Shown in pieces: positions 44,205-54,258 of a stretch of DNA of 64,000 nt. The stretch comes from Streptococcus oralis (GTDB lineage Bacteria > Bacillota > Bacilli > Lactobacillales > Streptococcaceae). The position numbers and the translations under genes are program-made. How positions within the stretch are numbered: position 1 is the stretch's first letter; the number at the start of each line of letters is the position of its first letter. The notes under the pieces are model-generated. The model was not told the DNA's origin. It did no database searches and worked only from the letters and a program-made list of their open reading frames with translations. The DNA lies in NCBI RefSeq assembly GCF_022749195.1, contig NZ_CP094226.1, positions 1,390,001-1,454,000 on the forward strand. The letters are read 5' to 3'.

Positions 44205-45137
44205 ATGAAAAAATTAGGTACATTGCTTGTTCTTTTTCTTGCTATCATTGGATTAGCTGCCTGTGCTAGCGGAAAAAAAGACACAGCATCTACAAACCAA
44301 AAACTAAAGGTTGTAGCAACTAACTCTATCATCGCTGATATTACAAAGAATATCGCTGGTGACAAGATTGATCTTCACAGTATCGTTCCTGTTGGTCAAG
44401 ACCCACACGAGTACGAACCACTTCCTGAAGACGTAAAGAAAACTTCTCAAGCTGATGTGATTTTCTATAACGGGATCAATCTTGAAACTGGTGGCAATGC
44501 TTGGTTTACCAAATTGGTCGAAAATGCCAAGAAAACTGAAAACAAGGATTACTTTTCAGTTAGTGACGGCGTAGATATCATCTACCTTGAAGGTCAAAAC
44601 GAGAAAGGCAAAGAAGACCCACACGCTTGGCTAAACCTTGAAAATGGGATAATTTATGCTAAAAATATCGCTAAACAGTTGATTGCAAAAGACCCTAGCA
44701 ACAAGGAATTCTACGAAAAAAATCTCAAAGACTATACTGAAAAACTAGACAAACTAGACAAGGAAGCCAAAGAGAAATTTAACAATATCCCTGCTGAGAA
44801 GAAACTCATCGTAACCAGCGAAGGATGCTTCAAATACTTCTCTAAAGCCTACGGAGTTCCAAGTGCCTACATCTGGGAAATCAACACAGAAGAAGAAGGA
44901 ACACCTGAACAAATTAAGACCTTGGTTGAAAAACTTCGCCAAACAAAAGTTCCATCACTCTTTGTTGAATCAAGTGTCGATGACCGTCCAATGAAGACTG
45001 TTTCACAAGACACAAACATCCCAATCTACGCACAAATCTTTACTGACTCAATTGCTGAAGAAGGGAAAGAAGGCGACAGCTACTACAGCATGATGAAATA
45101 CAACCTTGACAAGATCGCTGAAGGTTTGTCTAAGTAA
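44205..45137 (+). CDS. psaA: Manganese-binding lipoprotein PsaA
   Basis: A 310-residue metal-binding lipoprotein, lipobox LAAC (Cys20). The four known Mn ligands are conserved, numbered one higher than in the 309-residue pneumococcal protein: His68, His140, Glu206 and Asp281. It captures Mn(II) outside the cell and is a major surface antigen and manganese-uptake factor. GGAGG precedes the ATG. Confidence 0.96.
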   Translation: MKKLGTLLVLFLAIIGLAACASGKKDTASTNQKLKVVATNSIIADITKNIAGDKIDLHSIVPVGQDPHEYEPLPEDVKKTSQADVIFYNGINLETGGNAWFTKLVENAKKTENKDYFSVSDGVDIIYLEGQNEKGKEDPHAWLNLENGIIYAKNIAKQLIAKDPSNKEFYEKNLKDYTEKLDKLDKEAKEKFNNIPAEKKLIVTSEGCFKYFSKAYGVPSAYIWEINTEEEGTPEQIKTLVEKLRQTKVPSLFVESSVDDRPMKTVSQDTNIPIYAQIFTDSIAEEGKEGDSYYSMMKYNLDKIAEGLSK

Positions 45138-45143
45138 TCCATT

Positions 45144-45178
45144 AAAAACGTCGTTCTCACATGAACAGGCGTTTTTTA
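45144..45178 (+). terminator. Terminator after psaA
   Basis: Arms AAAAACG and CGTTTTT enclose a smaller TTC/GAA stem; T run follows. Weaker than most here, so partial read-through into tpx is possible. Confidence 0.55.
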
Positions 45179-45258
45179 TCTCTTAATTTCCAGTCAAATC
45201 ATTGGAAAAATCTGACAATTCTCGGTAAAATAAAAGAAAAAAAGAATGGAGTAGTTTC

Positions 45259-45753
45259 ATGACCACTTTTCTCGGAAATCCTGTAACTTTTACAGGTAAA
45301 CAACTGCAAGTCGGAGACAAGGCACTTGACTTTTCTCTTACGACAACCGATCTCTCTAAAAAAACGCTAGCTGACTTTGATGGGAAGAAAAAAGTCTTGA
45401 GTGTTGTCCCTTCTATCGATACTGGTATCTGCTCAACGCAAACACGTCGATTCAACCAAGAACTAGCTAACCTTGACAATACCGTCGTTCTTACTGTTTC
45501 TATGGACCTACCATTTGCCCAAGGACGCTGGTGCGGGGCTGAAGGCCTTGACAATGCCATCATGCTTTCAGACTATTTTGACCATTCTTTCGGGCGCGAT
45601 TATGCCCTCTTGATCAACGAATGGCATCTCCTTGCACGTGCTGTCTTTGTTCTCGATACTGACAATGTCATCCGTTACGTAGAATACGTTGACAACATCA
45701 ACACGGAACCAGACTTTGAAGCTGCTATTGCTGCAGTGAAAGAACTGGACTAA
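45259..45753 (+). CDS. tpx: Thiol peroxidase (PsaD)
   Basis: A 164-residue atypical 2-Cys peroxiredoxin. The peroxidatic cysteine is Cys58 in [14 protein letters not shown] and the second is Cys93 in GRWCGAEGL. It reduces hydrogen peroxide and organic peroxides with thioredoxin. It is next to psaA, as in other Mitis-group streptococci, linking manganese and peroxide defence. GGAG precedes the ATG. Confidence 0.95.
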   Translation: MTTFLGNPVTFTGKQLQVGDKALDFSLTTTDLSKKTLADFDGKKKVLSVVPSIDTGICSTQTRRFNQELANLDNTVVLTVSMDLPFAQGRWCGAEGLDNAIMLSDYFDHSFGRDYALLINEWHLLARAVFVLDTDNVIRYVEYVDNINTEPDFEAAIAAVKELD

Positions 45754-45775
45754 AATCAAAGCCATTAGGGCAGAA

Positions 45776-45799
45776 GGCTAGAGAAATCTAGCTTTTTTT
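45776..45799 (+). terminator. Terminator after tpx
   Basis: Arms GGCTAGA and TCTAGCT around GAAA with seven T residues; the next promoter begins at its end. Confidence 0.8.
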
Positions 45800-45807
45800 G
45801 ATATACT
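45799..45807 (+). promoter_or_regulatory. Extended -10 promoter of psaR
   Basis: TGATATACT directly behind the tpx terminator. Its position excludes an upstream ATG at 45810, which would lie before the transcript start. Confidence 0.6.
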
Positions 45808-45836
45808 AGATGGAGAGAAAAGACAAGAGGAAACGA

Positions 45837-46487
45837 ATGACGCCAAATAAAGAAGACTACCTAAAATGTATTTATGAAATCGGTACGGAGATGCAGAAAA
45901 TCACCAATAAGGAAATTGCTACCCGTATGCAAGTCTCTCCACCTGCCGTAACAGAGATGATCAAACGCATGAAAAGTGAAAATCTCATCCTCAAGGATAA
46001 GGAGAATGGCTATCTATTGACAGATATTGGGCTCAAACTAGTCTCCGAGCTCTATCGCAAACACCGGTTGATTGAGGTCTTTCTAGTTCACCATCTCGAC
46101 TATACCAGTGATCAGATCCACGAAGAAGCTGAGGTCCTAGAGCACACTGTATCTGACCTCTTCGTAGAGAGACTGGATAAACTCCTGGGCTTCCCTAAAA
46201 CCTGCCCCCACGGAGGAACCATCCCAGCCAAGGGAGAGCTCCTGGTCGAAATCAACAACCTACCTCTAGCAGATACCAAAGAAGCCGGTACCTATCTCCT
46301 GACTCGGGTTCACGATAGCTTTGATCTGCTCAAATACTTAGAAAAGCATGAGATTCATATCGGTGACCAAGTCCAAGTCAAGCAATTTGATAATTTTTCC
46401 AATACCTTTACACTGGTCAACAAAGGTGAAGACCTCCAAGTTAGCATCGATATCGCCAAACAACTCTATGTCGAAAAAATCAACTAA
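45837..46487 (+). CDS. psaR: Manganese-responsive DtxR/MntR-type repressor PsaR
   Basis: A 216-residue iron/manganese-dependent repressor. Winged helix at the N-terminus (NKEIATRMQVSPPAVTEMIKRM), dimer domain with the metal-binding region (HRLIEVFLVHHLDY), and a C-terminal SH3-like FeoA domain. It should bind the operator at the psa promoter when Mn(II) is high. I chose the internal ATG with AGAGGAAA upstream; a nine-codon longer start would precede the transcription start. Confidence 0.92.
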   Translation: MTPNKEDYLKCIYEIGTEMQKITNKEIATRMQVSPPAVTEMIKRMKSENLILKDKENGYLLTDIGLKLVSELYRKHRLIEVFLVHHLDYTSDQIHEEAEVLEHTVSDLFVERLDKLLGFPKTCPHGGTIPAKGELLVEINNLPLADTKEAGTYLLTRVHDSFDLLKYLEKHEIHIGDQVQVKQFDNFSNTFTLVNKGEDLQVSIDIAKQLYVEKIN

Positions 46488-46495
46488 GCCCTTAT

Positions 46496-46526
46496 TCCTG
46501 AAAGAAATTCCTTTCAGGGATTTTTT
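46496..46526 (+). terminator. Terminator after psaR
   Basis: Perfect arms CCTGAAAG and CTTTCAGG with T run. Confidence 0.85.
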
Positions 46527-46536
46527 ATTATTTTAG

Positions 46537-46565
46537 TTGTAAGTTCCATTCGTTTGGTGTAGAAT
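46537..46565 (+). promoter_or_regulatory. Promoter of the hypothetical membrane protein
   Basis: TTGTAA, exactly 17 bases, TAGAAT, with TG two bases upstream of the -10. Confidence 0.7.
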
Positions 46566-46595
46566 GAAGCTAGATAAAAGAGGGGAGGTCTTCCT

Positions 46596-47009
46596 ATGAA
46601 AAAGCTCTTTAGAATCCATTTTGCAGCCATTGTAGTCATCGATTTGCTACTGTTGGTAACTTTCAGACCCCGATACGAACTTTCTTTGGAGAGAGGTCTG
46701 ATCTTTTGCTTCATTTTCATCCTTGCTCAGGGACTACTGCTGTCTCGCTTACTCTTCCGACTCAAAAAACATTTCTCTGAGATTTATCCTCAGATGAACA
46801 AAAAAATTCGCTTCTACTATTTAGGAGTGCTCATCAGCGATTTTCTATTATTTGTCTTTTTAGCAATCACTGGCCCTCAATATTTCTACTCTCTTACTCC
46901 AGTCTTTACTTCCTGTCATTCTACTTTATATTATATGACGGCTAGCTACCTAGGAGAAAACTATCCCGACTTTTACAACAAACATACCTCTTTATGGGAG
47001 TGTCTATAA
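46596..47009 (+). CDS. Small hypothetical membrane protein
   Basis: A 137-residue protein with about four membrane segments and clusters of arginine/lysine at helix ends. Family not recognised. AGGGGAGG precedes the ATG. It has its own promoter and shares a bidirectional terminator with the convergent dtd gene. Confidence 0.75.
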   Translation: MKKLFRIHFAAIVVIDLLLLVTFRPRYELSLERGLIFCFIFILAQGLLLSRLLFRLKKHFSEIYPQMNKKIRFYYLGVLISDFLLFVFLAITGPQYFYSLTPVFTSCHSTLYYMTASYLGENYPDFYNKHTSLWECL

Positions 47010-47011
47010 AC

Positions 47012-47039
47012 AAAAACCAAGCCAGCTGGCTTGGTTTTC
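47012..47039. terminator. Bidirectional terminator between the membrane protein and dtd/relA
   Basis: Perfect arms AAAACCAAGCC and GGCTTGGTTTT. Confidence 0.85.
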
Positions 47040-47483
47040 TTATCTATTTTTAGTATCAAGGATAATGGTGACTGGTCCGTCATTGACCAGCTCCACCTGC
47101 ATATCCGCTCCAAAGATACCTGTCTGAACAGGTACTTCCTGTGCTAGCTTTTGATTGAGAGCATCATAGAAATCTGATGCCATATCTGGCTTGGCTGCAC
47201 CTGTAAAGGCGGGACGATTGCCTTTCTTGGTATCCGCAAAGAGGGTAAACTGGGAAATAGAAAGGATTTCCCCCTTGATATCCTTGACAGATAGGTTCAT
47301 CTTGCCTTCTTCGTCTGAAAAAATCCGCATGTTAACAAGCTTTCTCACAGCATAGTCCAGATCTTCCTCCTGGTCCTCTGGGCCAACACCGACCAACAAT
47401 AAGAGTCCTTGATTAATTTTTCCATGAACCTGACCTTCGATACTGACTTGGGCTTTTTTAACCCGTTGGATAATGATTTTCAT
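47040..47483 (-). CDS. dtd: D-aminoacyl-tRNA deacylase
   Basis: A 147-residue deacylase that frees tRNA from D-amino acids and glycine mischarged on Ala-tRNA. The SQFTLFADT and [11 protein letters not shown] motifs, which form the active-site pocket, are present. It lies 29 bases after relA in the same direction and is probably cotranscribed. AAAGGC precedes the ATG. Confidence 0.94.
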   Translation of the reverse strand: MKIIIQRVKKAQVSIEGQVHGKINQGLLLLVGVGPEDQEEDLDYAVRKLVNMRIFSDEEGKMNLSVKDIKGEILSISQFTLFADTKKGNRPAFTGAAKPDMASDFYDALNQKLAQEVPVQTGIFGADMQVELVNDGPVTIILDTKNR

Positions 47484-47512
47484 AATAGCCTTTCTAGTAA
47501 GAGCTAGGATAA

Positions 47513-49729
47513 TTAGCCATTAGTCCGTTTAACAGCGTAAACCTCTGGCACACTCTTAATCTTGTCCACGACTGTGGTCAGTGTAGAGAGGTTGGAAATA
47601 CCAAAGGAGACATGGATATTAGCAAATTTCATATCCTTGGTTGGTTGAGCATTAACGGTTGAGATATTCTTAGTTGTGTTTGAGAGAACTTGTAAAACAT
47701 CATTTAAGAGCCCTGTACGGTTGAGACCATAGATATCGATGTGGGCAGTGTATTCCTTGCTTGAGAATTGATCTTCCCACTCCACATCAAGGAGACGTTG
47801 CTCGTAGTTTTCTTGGGCACGGAGATTCATACAGTCCACACGGTGAATAGCCACACCGCGTCCCTTAGTAATGTAGCCGACAATGTCGTCACCCGGCACT
47901 GGATTGCAACACTTGGCAATCCGAACTAGGAGACCTGAAGCACCTTCAATGACCACGCCACCCTCATGCTTAACCTTGAGGGTTTCTTTGTTCTCAACCT
48001 TAACTTCGCCACCTTTGACAAGCTCTTCTGCCTCCGCCTTGGCCTTAGCGCGTTCTTCCTCACGACGTTCCTTTTCGGTCAAGCGGTTAAAGACGGTAAT
48101 AGCGCCAATTTCTCCAAAACCAATGGCTGCGTAGAGAGCCTCCTCTGTCTTGTAGCTGGTCTTTTGAAGAACCTCATCCATATGGCGCTTGTCCATGAAT
48201 TTATTGGCTACATAGCCGTTTTCTTGGAACTGGGCCATCAACATCTCACGGCCCTTGTTAACGGATAATTCCTTGTCTTGATTTTTAAAGAACTGACGAA
48301 TCTTGTTGCGCGCCTTGCTGGTCTTGACCATGTTGAGCCAGTCACGACTCGGACCAAAGGAGTTGGGGTTGGTGATAATTTCAACCTGATCCCCTGTCTT
48401 GAGCTTGGTTGTCAGCGGAACCATACGGCCATTGACCTTGGCACCAGTCGCTTTTTCACCGACTTTGGTATGGATTTCATAGGCAAAGTCAATCGGTCCT
48501 GAATCTTTTGGTAGGGAGCGAACCGCACCATCAGGAGTAAAGACGTAAATCTCCTCCGCCAGATAGTTTTCCTTAACAGAGTCCACAAATTCCTTGGCAT
48601 CATCAGCCTGGTCTTGGAGCTCCATCATCTCCTTGATCCAGTTCATTCCAATAGCAGATTCCTTGCTGTTGACCTGCCCTTTAATGCCTTTCTTATAAGC
48701 CCAGTGAGCCGCAACCCCATACTCAGCCACTTCGTGCATTTCCTTAGTCCGAATCTGGAATTCAATCGGCCCTTTTGGCCCATAAACAGTTGTATGGATA
48801 GACTGGTAACCATTGGCCTTACGATTGGCGATATAGTCTTTGAAGCGGCCTGGCATGGGTTTCCAAAGTTCATGCACATAACCCAGCATAGCATAGACAT
48901 CACTCTGGGTATCTAAGATACAGCGAATGGCAATCAGGTCATAAATTTCCTCAAAGCGTTTCTTCTTATCCTGCATCTTGCGGTAGATCGAATAGATATG
49001 CTTAGGACGACCATAGATTTTCCCTTTGAGATTGCGTTCGGTAGCATAGTCCTCCAACTTGGTTACGACTTCGTCGACCAGAGCCTCACGTTCTCTGCGC
49101 TTTTCCTTCATCATGTGGGTGATCTTGTAAAACTCAGTTGGATTGAGATAACGGAAAGATAGGTCTTCCAACTCCCACTTGACACTGGAAATCCCTAGAC
49201 GATGAGCAAGTGGTGCATAAATTTCCATGGTTTCTCTGGAGATACGCTCTTGCTTGTCCTTTCGAAGGTGTTTGAGAGTCCGCATATTGTGCAAACGGTC
49301 CGATAATTTAACCAAGATAACACGGATATCCTCTGACATGGCCATAAGCATCTTGCGGTGATTTTCAGCCAATTGTTCCTCGAGTGATTTGTACTCAACC
49401 TTACCAAGCTTGGTCACCCCATCAACGATAATCCGAACATCATGACCGAACTCTCTCTCCAAATCATCCAGTGTCGCATCTGTGTCTTCAACCACGTCAT
49501 GCAAAAAACCACAGGCAACGGTTACGGCATCCAGCTTGAGCTTAGCCAGAATGCCTGCTACCTGAATGGGATGGATAATATAGGGCTCACCTGATTTCCG
49601 AAACTGCCCACTATGACAATCAACTGCGTAAATCAATGCTTTTTGTACAAAAGCAACGTCTTCCTTTGTTAAATATTCTTTCGTTAAAGCGACTACCTGA
49701 TCGCCCGTCAAATTCACTTCTTTCGGCAT
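47513..49729 (-). CDS. relA: Bifunctional (p)ppGpp synthetase/hydrolase
   Basis: A 738-residue Rel/SpoT homologue that makes and degrades (p)ppGpp in the stringent response. The hydrolase HD domain is intact ([10 protein letters not shown] then [10 protein letters not shown]), the synthetase domain ([23 protein letters not shown]) follows, then a TGS domain ([20 protein letters not shown]), a zinc-finger-like [12 protein letters not shown] region and a C-terminal ACT domain. AGGAGAG-like site before the ATG. It shares a transcript with dtd. Confidence 0.95.
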   Translation of the reverse strand: MPKEVNLTGDQVVALTKEYLTKEDVAFVQKALIYAVDCHSGQFRKSGEPYIIHPIQVAGILAKLKLDAVTVACGFLHDVVEDTDATLDDLEREFGHDVRIIVDGVTKLGKVEYKSLEEQLAENHRKMLMAMSEDIRVILVKLSDRLHNMRTLKHLRKDKQERISRETMEIYAPLAHRLGISSVKWELEDLSFRYLNPTEFYKITHMMKEKRREREALVDEVVTKLEDYATERNLKGKIYGRPKHIYSIYRKMQDKKKRFEEIYDLIAIRCILDTQSDVYAMLGYVHELWKPMPGRFKDYIANRKANGYQSIHTTVYGPKGPIEFQIRTKEMHEVAEYGVAAHWAYKKGIKGQVNSKESAIGMNWIKEMMELQDQADDAKEFVDSVKENYLAEEIYVFTPDGAVRSLPKDSGPIDFAYEIHTKVGEKATGAKVNGRMVPLTTKLKTGDQVEIITNPNSFGPSRDWLNMVKTSKARNKIRQFFKNQDKELSVNKGREMLMAQFQENGYVANKFMDKRHMDEVLQKTSYKTEEALYAAIGFGEIGAITVFNRLTEKERREEERAKAKAEAEELVKGGEVKVENKETLKVKHEGGVVIEGASGLLVRIAKCCNPVPGDDIVGYITKGRGVAIHRVDCMNLRAQENYEQRLLDVEWEDQFSSKEYTAHIDIYGLNRTGLLNDVLQVLSNTTKNISTVNAQPTKDMKFANIHVSFGISNLSTLTTVVDKIKSVPEVYAVKRTNG

Positions 49730-49753
49730 CTATACTCTCCAATTCTTCCTACC

Positions 49754-49762
49754 ATTTTATCA
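49754..49762 (-). promoter_or_regulatory. Candidate extended -10 promoter of relA
   Basis: TGATAAAAT on the minus strand, 24 bases before the ATG; no strong -35. Confidence 0.4.
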
Positions 49763-49823
49763 CTTTTTTAAGGATATGAAAACTAGAAAAGCCTGTTTTT
49801 ATACCAATAACAAGCATTTAAAA

Positions 49824-49858
49824 GAAAAACACTGCCAGATTTCTCTAGCAGTGTTTTG
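49824..49858 (-). terminator. Terminator after msmK
   Basis: Minus-strand arms AAAACACTGC and GCAGTGTTTT with a 12-base loop and T-rich tail. Confidence 0.85.
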
Positions 49859-49871
49859 ACATTTCATTTGC

Positions 49872-51002
49872 TTAGTAGACTGTTTTTTCAGTTTCTACGT
49901 CGAAGAAGTGTGCTTTGTTCAAGTCAAATCCAAGTTCAACTGTTGCACCTGTTTGCAAGTAGTCACGAGCATCCACTTTTGCAACAAATTCGTCTTTACC
50001 AACTTGGCAGTAAAGGTGAGATTCTGAACCAAGCAATTCTGATACAGAGATAGTTGCTTTAACAACTGATTCTGGGAATGTTTCAAGGAAAGCAGGTTCT
50101 GCATTCACATCTTCTGGACGGATACCGAAGATCAATTCTTTTCCTTCGTAGCCTTTGTCACGAAGAACTTTCAAAGCACCTTCTGGCACTTTCAAGCGGA
50201 AACCGTCAGAAACAATTTCGCTACCAACCAATTTCACATTGATGAAGTTCATAGCTGGGCTTCCGATAAATCCTGCTACAAATTTGTTAACTGGGTTTTT
50301 GTAAACTTCTTGAGGGGTACCGATTTGTTCAACACGTCCGATAGTACCTGTACCAGCAGGGTTCTTAGTAGCTGACATGATAACAATACGGTCTGCAAGC
50401 GTCATTGCTTCTGTTTGGTCGTGGGTTACGTAGATAGTTGTAGCTCCGATACGACGGTGAATCTTCGCAATTTCAGCACGCATTGATACACGAAGTTTAG
50501 CATCCAAGTTTGACAAAGGTTCGTCCATCAAGAACACTTTTGCATCACGGACAATCGCACGACCCATGGCAACACGTTGACGTTGACCACCTGAAAGGTC
50601 AGCTGGTTTACGATCCAAGAATTCTTTCAAACCAAGGATTGCTGCAGCTTCTTGTACACGTTTGTCGATGTCTTCTTTGCTGTATTTACGTAATTTCAAA
50701 CCGAAAGCCATGTTGTCATATACAGTCATGTGTGGGTAAAGAGCGTAGTTTTGGAATACCATGGCGATGTCACGGTCTTTTGGAGCTACGTCGTTGACAA
50801 CCACACCATCGATAGATGCAGTACCTTCAGTAATGTCTTCAAGACCAGCAATCATACGAAGAGTTGTTGATTTACCACATCCTGAAGGACCTACGAAAAC
50901 GATAAATTCCTTGTCTTTGATGTCCAAGTTGAAGTCTTCAACTGAATAGTGTTCGCTGTTTGGATATTTTTTGTAAATGTTTTTAAGATTTAATTCTACC
51001 AT
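49872..51002 (-). CDS. msmK: Sugar ABC transporter ATP-binding protein MsmK
   Basis: A 376-residue MalK/UgpC-type ATPase. Walker A GPSGCGKS, signature LSGGQRQR, Walker [17 protein letters not shown], and the C-terminal regulatory TOBE/OB part (FGIRPEDV). In streptococci one MsmK powers several sugar importers encoded elsewhere, which agrees with no adjacent permease here. A CRE-like site near its promoter suggests carbon catabolite control. AAAGGAG precedes the ATG. Confidence 0.93.
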   Translation of the reverse strand: MVELNLKNIYKKYPNSEHYSVEDFNLDIKDKEFIVFVGPSGCGKSTTLRMIAGLEDITEGTASIDGVVVNDVAPKDRDIAMVFQNYALYPHMTVYDNMAFGLKLRKYSKEDIDKRVQEAAAILGLKEFLDRKPADLSGGQRQRVAMGRAIVRDAKVFLMDEPLSNLDAKLRVSMRAEIAKIHRRIGATTIYVTHDQTEAMTLADRIVIMSATKNPAGTGTIGRVEQIGTPQEVYKNPVNKFVAGFIGSPAMNFINVKLVGSEIVSDGFRLKVPEGALKVLRDKGYEGKELIFGIRPEDVNAEPAFLETFPESVVKATISVSELLGSESHLYCQVGKDEFVAKVDARDYLQTGATVELGFDLNKAHFFDVETEKTVY

Positions 51003-51035
51003 CGAGGTGAACTCCTTTTGTATTTTGATAGTTTT

Positions 51036-51058
51036 ATTATAGATGAAAACGCTTTACT
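51036..51058 (-). promoter_or_regulatory. msmK promoter with cre-like site
   Basis: TATAAT on the minus strand (51036-51041). Upstream of it TGAAAACGCTTTAC (51044-51057, read on plus) closely matches the CcpA consensus TGAAARCGYTTTCA, placed between the -35 and -10 boxes, so CcpA binding should repress. Confidence 0.6.
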
Positions 51059-51084
51059 TTTCTATGGCAAGGTGACCAAAAAAA

Positions 51085-51118
51085 TAAAAAAGTTCTGTGC
51101 AACTTGCACAAAACTTTA
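51085..51118 (-). terminator. Terminator after the PucR-like gene
   Basis: Minus-strand arms AAAGTTTTGTGCA and TGCACAGAACTTT followed by T-rich sequence, overlapping the last codons of the gene. Confidence 0.85.
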
Positions 51119-51985
51119 AAGAATATCTGGTAAAATCAACTGATAACACAAGGTAAGATCCGTTAACTCCTTCAACTGAAGCCCTGTCAATTCTTCCCAT
51201 CTATCAATCTTGTATTGGAGAGAGTTGCGGTGCAGATAGAGTTGCTGAGCTGTCTTAGTCAGAACAGCACTGTTTTCCCAGAGAGAAAGAATAATCTCCT
51301 GAATCTGATCTTGGTCCAGAATCAACTGACGAAGGCAGTCTTTGATAATTCTATGGTCAACCAGTCCTTCCCCAAGACTCCAGAGATAGAGCTGTGAAAA
51401 AGTATGAACACCTTGATGACCTTGACGCCACCAAGCCTTAAACAAGTCCCGCTCCGCTTTGATCAAGTCTGATAGGGCTTGAGGGCCTGTCTGAGACCAA
51501 ACCTGGCCTAACATGATAGACAGACGAAGGCCAAAGTCATACTCAACCGCTTCAATCGTATCAGATAAGATCGAGCGAACAGAGCTGTACTTATCTTGTT
51601 GAAGCACAAATACATAATCCTGAGCCCCAACCTGCAATACTGTCTGGCAGTTGGGAAAAAGAGTCCGCATCATGTCTAGCCAAGAGGATAGATTTTCCTG
51701 TTGGTAATAAGATAGATGGCAATAAACCAGCTGAAGCTTTTTGAAAGTTTGCGGTGCCCGCCCCTTCCCCTCAATCAGATAGGAATACCAAGGATTGAGC
51801 GAACGAGCCTGCTCCTGCTGGGTTAAAAGGGCAATTAACTGCTTTTCACGTTCGCTGAGCCCAGCTTCCTCCAGTAAAATCCACTGCTGAGAAGCTAAAG
51901 GGAGAGTAAGATAGCCTGGTTTCTCTACTGGCTGATCTGAAATCTGAGCTTCAGGAAACCAGTCCTGTAGTTCTTTTGCAATCAT
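51116..51985 (-). CDS. PucR-type helix-turn-helix regulator-like protein
   Basis: A 289-residue protein of unknown role. Its C-terminal 60 residues (LTKTAQQLYLHRNSLQYKIDR, split here as LTKTAQQLYLHRNSL and QYKIDRWEELTG) match the PucR-family helix-turn-helix, which binds DNA and is also found in CdaR regulators. The N-terminal 200 residues show no known sensory domain. No metabolic target gene is close. It lies four bases after mrnC, and a strong terminator overlaps its 3' end, so it is the last gene of the pnp operon. Confidence 0.7.
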   Translation of the reverse strand: MIAKELQDWFPEAQISDQPVEKPGYLTLPLASQQWILLEEAGLSEREKQLIALLTQQEQARSLNPWYSYLIEGKGRAPQTFKKLQLVYCHLSYYQQENLSSWLDMMRTLFPNCQTVLQVGAQDYVFVLQQDKYSSVRSILSDTIEAVEYDFGLRLSIMLGQVWSQTGPQALSDLIKAERDLFKAWWRQGHQGVHTFSQLYLWSLGEGLVDHRIIKDCLRQLILDQDQIQEIILSLWENSAVLTKTAQQLYLHRNSLQYKIDRWEELTGLQLKELTDLTLCYQLILPDIL

Positions 51986-51988
51986 ATT

Positions 51989-52375
51989 CTAGCCCTCCAC
52001 TTTTTGGATGCACCAAGAAATTATGGTCTCTAGACGCTCCAGATTTTCAGTCAGATGGAGATAGCCCATGACCGCCTCAAATCCCGTGGACATACGATAA
52101 GTCACGACATCTGCATTTTTAGCCTTTGTGTGACTATTGGTATTGCGGCCACGTTTGTAGATTTCTTCTTCTTTTTCCGTCAGGACTTGCTCCTCCAACA
52201 TGAGGGCAATCAGGCGAGCCTGAGCCTTGGCCGAGACATACTTGGTCGCCTCTTGGTGAAGTTTATTGGGTTTGGTCATGCCTTTGAGAATGAGATGGCG
52301 ACGGATATACATGGAATAAACCGCATCTCCCTCAAAAGCTAGCGCAATCCCGTTAATGAGATTGACATCAATCAC
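51989..52375 (-). CDS. mrnC: Mini-ribonuclease III
   Basis: A 128-residue stand-alone RNase III catalytic domain without the double-strand-binding part. GDAVYSMYIRRHL carries catalytic acidic residues, and GFEAVMGYLHL is the second motif. It matures 23S rRNA precursor. Its start overlaps cysS by eight bases, and it is in the conserved cysS-mrnC pairing of Firmicutes. Confidence 0.93.
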   Translation of the reverse strand: MIDVNLINGIALAFEGDAVYSMYIRRHLILKGMTKPNKLHQEATKYVSAKAQARLIALMLEEQVLTEKEEEIYKRGRNTNSHTKAKNADVVTYRMSTGFEAVMGYLHLTENLERLETIISWCIQKVEG

Positions 52376-53711
52376 GAGTCCACCTCACTCCATCCTTGGT
52401 GTCAAGGAGCTTAATTCCTTGAGCAGCCAATTGGTCACGGATTTGGTCCGCTGTCGCAAAGTCACGATTGGCACGCGCTTCTTGACGTTTTTGGATTAAG
52501 GCTTCAATGTCTGCATCCAAAACTTCCTCAACAAAGACAATCCCAAAGACTTCCAACATAGCCGCAAGAGCTTCCTTAACACTTGCATCATAGTTGCCGG
52601 AGTTTATCCACTTGGCCAGCTCGAAGACAACCGTGATACCGTTGGCCGCATTGAAATCTTCGTCCATAGCAGCGGTGAACTTGTCTAGAAAGGCCTGAAG
52701 CTGAGCCGAATCTGCCTGACCAGTAAAAGGTTGCTCATAGGTATTCTTCAAATACTTGAGATTGGTCGCTGCATCGCGGACAGCTTTTTCCGTGAAATTA
52801 ATCGGCTTACGATAATGCTGGGTAGCAAAGAAGAAACGCAGCACCTGACCATCAATGGTCTTGAGGGCATCATGAACGGTGATGAAATTACCTAGAGACT
52901 TGGACATCTTGACGTCATCAATGTTGACAAAGCCATTGTGCATCCAGTAGTTGGCAAAAGTTTTGCCTGTTTTTGCTTCTGACTGGGCAATTTCGTTGGT
53001 ATGGTGAGGAAACTCCAAATCAGCTCCACCACCGTGGATATCAATGGTATCTCCCAAAATCTCTGTCGACATGACTGAACATTCAATATGCCAACCCGGA
53101 CGACCAGGTCCCCAAGGACTGTCCCAAGAAATCTCGCCTGGTTTTGCAGCTTTCCAAAGAGCAAAGTCTACAGGATTTTCCTTGCGAGCCGTTTCTTCAT
53201 CGGTACGACCTGAAGCACCCAGCTCCAAATCTTCCAAGGTTTTATTGGCCAACTTAGCATAGTTATGTGATTTTTCTACACGGAAATAGACATCCCCTTG
53301 ACTCTCGTAGGCAAAGCCTTTTTCAATCAAGTCAGCGACAAAACGAATGATGTCCGCCATAAACTCCACTACACGCGGATGGCGAGTCGCAGGTTTCACG
53401 CCCAAAGCTGTCACATCCTCACGAAAGGCAGCGATGTACTTGTCCGCAACCTCCTGAGGCGTGATGCCTTCTTCCTTGGCACGGTTGATAATCTTATCAT
53501 CCACATCCGTAAAATTGGAAATATAGGCAACTTCGTAGCCACGGTATTCAAAATAACGACGAATGGTATCAAAAGCCACCGTCGAACGGGCATTGCCCAC
53601 GTGGATATAGTTGTAGACCGTAGGCCCACAGACATACATCTTAACCTTGCCGTCCTCAATAGGTACAAATTCTCGCAAATCACGAGACATGGTGTCATAA
53701 ATTTTAATCAT
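52368..53711 (-). CDS. cysS: Cysteinyl-tRNA synthetase
   Basis: A 447-residue class I synthetase. HVGNARS stands for the HIGH signature, and KMSKSLGN is the KMSKS loop. Cysteine and histidine residues that bind the active-site zinc (CGPTVYNYIH, CSVMSTE) are visible. The start was moved three codons inward to the ATG, since the upstream GTG lies inside the ribosome site GGGAG. Cotranscribed with mrnC and the upstream genes. Confidence 0.95.
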   Translation of the reverse strand: MIKIYDTMSRDLREFVPIEDGKVKMYVCGPTVYNYIHVGNARSTVAFDTIRRYFEYRGYEVAYISNFTDVDDKIINRAKEEGITPQEVADKYIAAFREDVTALGVKPATRHPRVVEFMADIIRFVADLIEKGFAYESQGDVYFRVEKSHNYAKLANKTLEDLELGASGRTDEETARKENPVDFALWKAAKPGEISWDSPWGPGRPGWHIECSVMSTEILGDTIDIHGGGADLEFPHHTNEIAQSEAKTGKTFANYWMHNGFVNIDDVKMSKSLGNFITVHDALKTIDGQVLRFFFATQHYRKPINFTEKAVRDAATNLKYLKNTYEQPFTGQADSAQLQAFLDKFTAAMDEDFNAANGITVVFELAKWINSGNYDASVKEALAAMLEVFGIVFVEEVLDADIEALIQKRQEARANRDFATADQIRDQLAAQGIKLLDTKDGVRWTRD

Positions 53712-53728
53712 GCGGTCCACTCCCTTCT

Positions 53729-54250
53729 CTATTTCTGACTTTTTCGGCTGAAAACCAGCTCTGCAAAAGGGCCAAATTGTCTGAGGCTATCCAGTTGGTA
53801 AAAGCGCTGCCCTTCCTCTTGGGTAAAGAGGGGAACCCCCTTTCCTAGGATAAGGGGCGCTATCTGAATAATGAGGTGGTCGAAAAGATCCGCATCCAAG
53901 AGCGGTCCTACCAAGGAATTACCACCAATCACAAAGACATTTTTGCCTTTGTCAATCTGCTGAACAAAGTCCACCACATCCCCAGCTACTGGCTGGTAAT
54001 TGCTGACAGGCAGGTGCCTATCATGCGTAAAGACATAGTTTTCCGTAGCTTGATAAAAACTTTCTACATCTTGCAAATCTTGGATTTCCTCAAAGGTCCG
54101 CTTGCCCATGATGGTAATATCCATTTGTCTGTAAAAGTCATCATAGCCTGTATCCTCTACAGAACCAAGCTGATACAGCCAGTCTATCCTGTGCTGGCTG
54201 TCTGCCAAGTAGCCATCCATGGTAATACAGCCGTAAAAATATACTGCCAT
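53729..54250 (-). CDS. Dihydrofolate reductase-like (RibD C-terminal fold) protein
   Basis: A 173-residue protein with the DHFR/RibD-C fold. MGKRTFEEI and GGNSLVGPLLDADLFDHL match the NADPH-binding and core strands of the YyaP/YwjB group. A reductase role is likely, but substrate is unknown and true folate reduction is not implied. It starts eight bases after the nucleoside-phosphorylase stop, so it is in the same operon. Confidence 0.82.
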   Translation of the reverse strand: MAVYFYGCITMDGYLADSQHRIDWLYQLGSVEDTGYDDFYRQMDITIMGKRTFEEIQDLQDVESFYQATENYVFTHDRHLPVSNYQPVAGDVVDFVQQIDKGKNVFVIGGNSLVGPLLDADLFDHLIIQIAPLILGKGVPLFTQEEGQRFYQLDSLRQFGPFAELVFSRKSQK

Positions 54251-54258
54251 TCTTGTAG

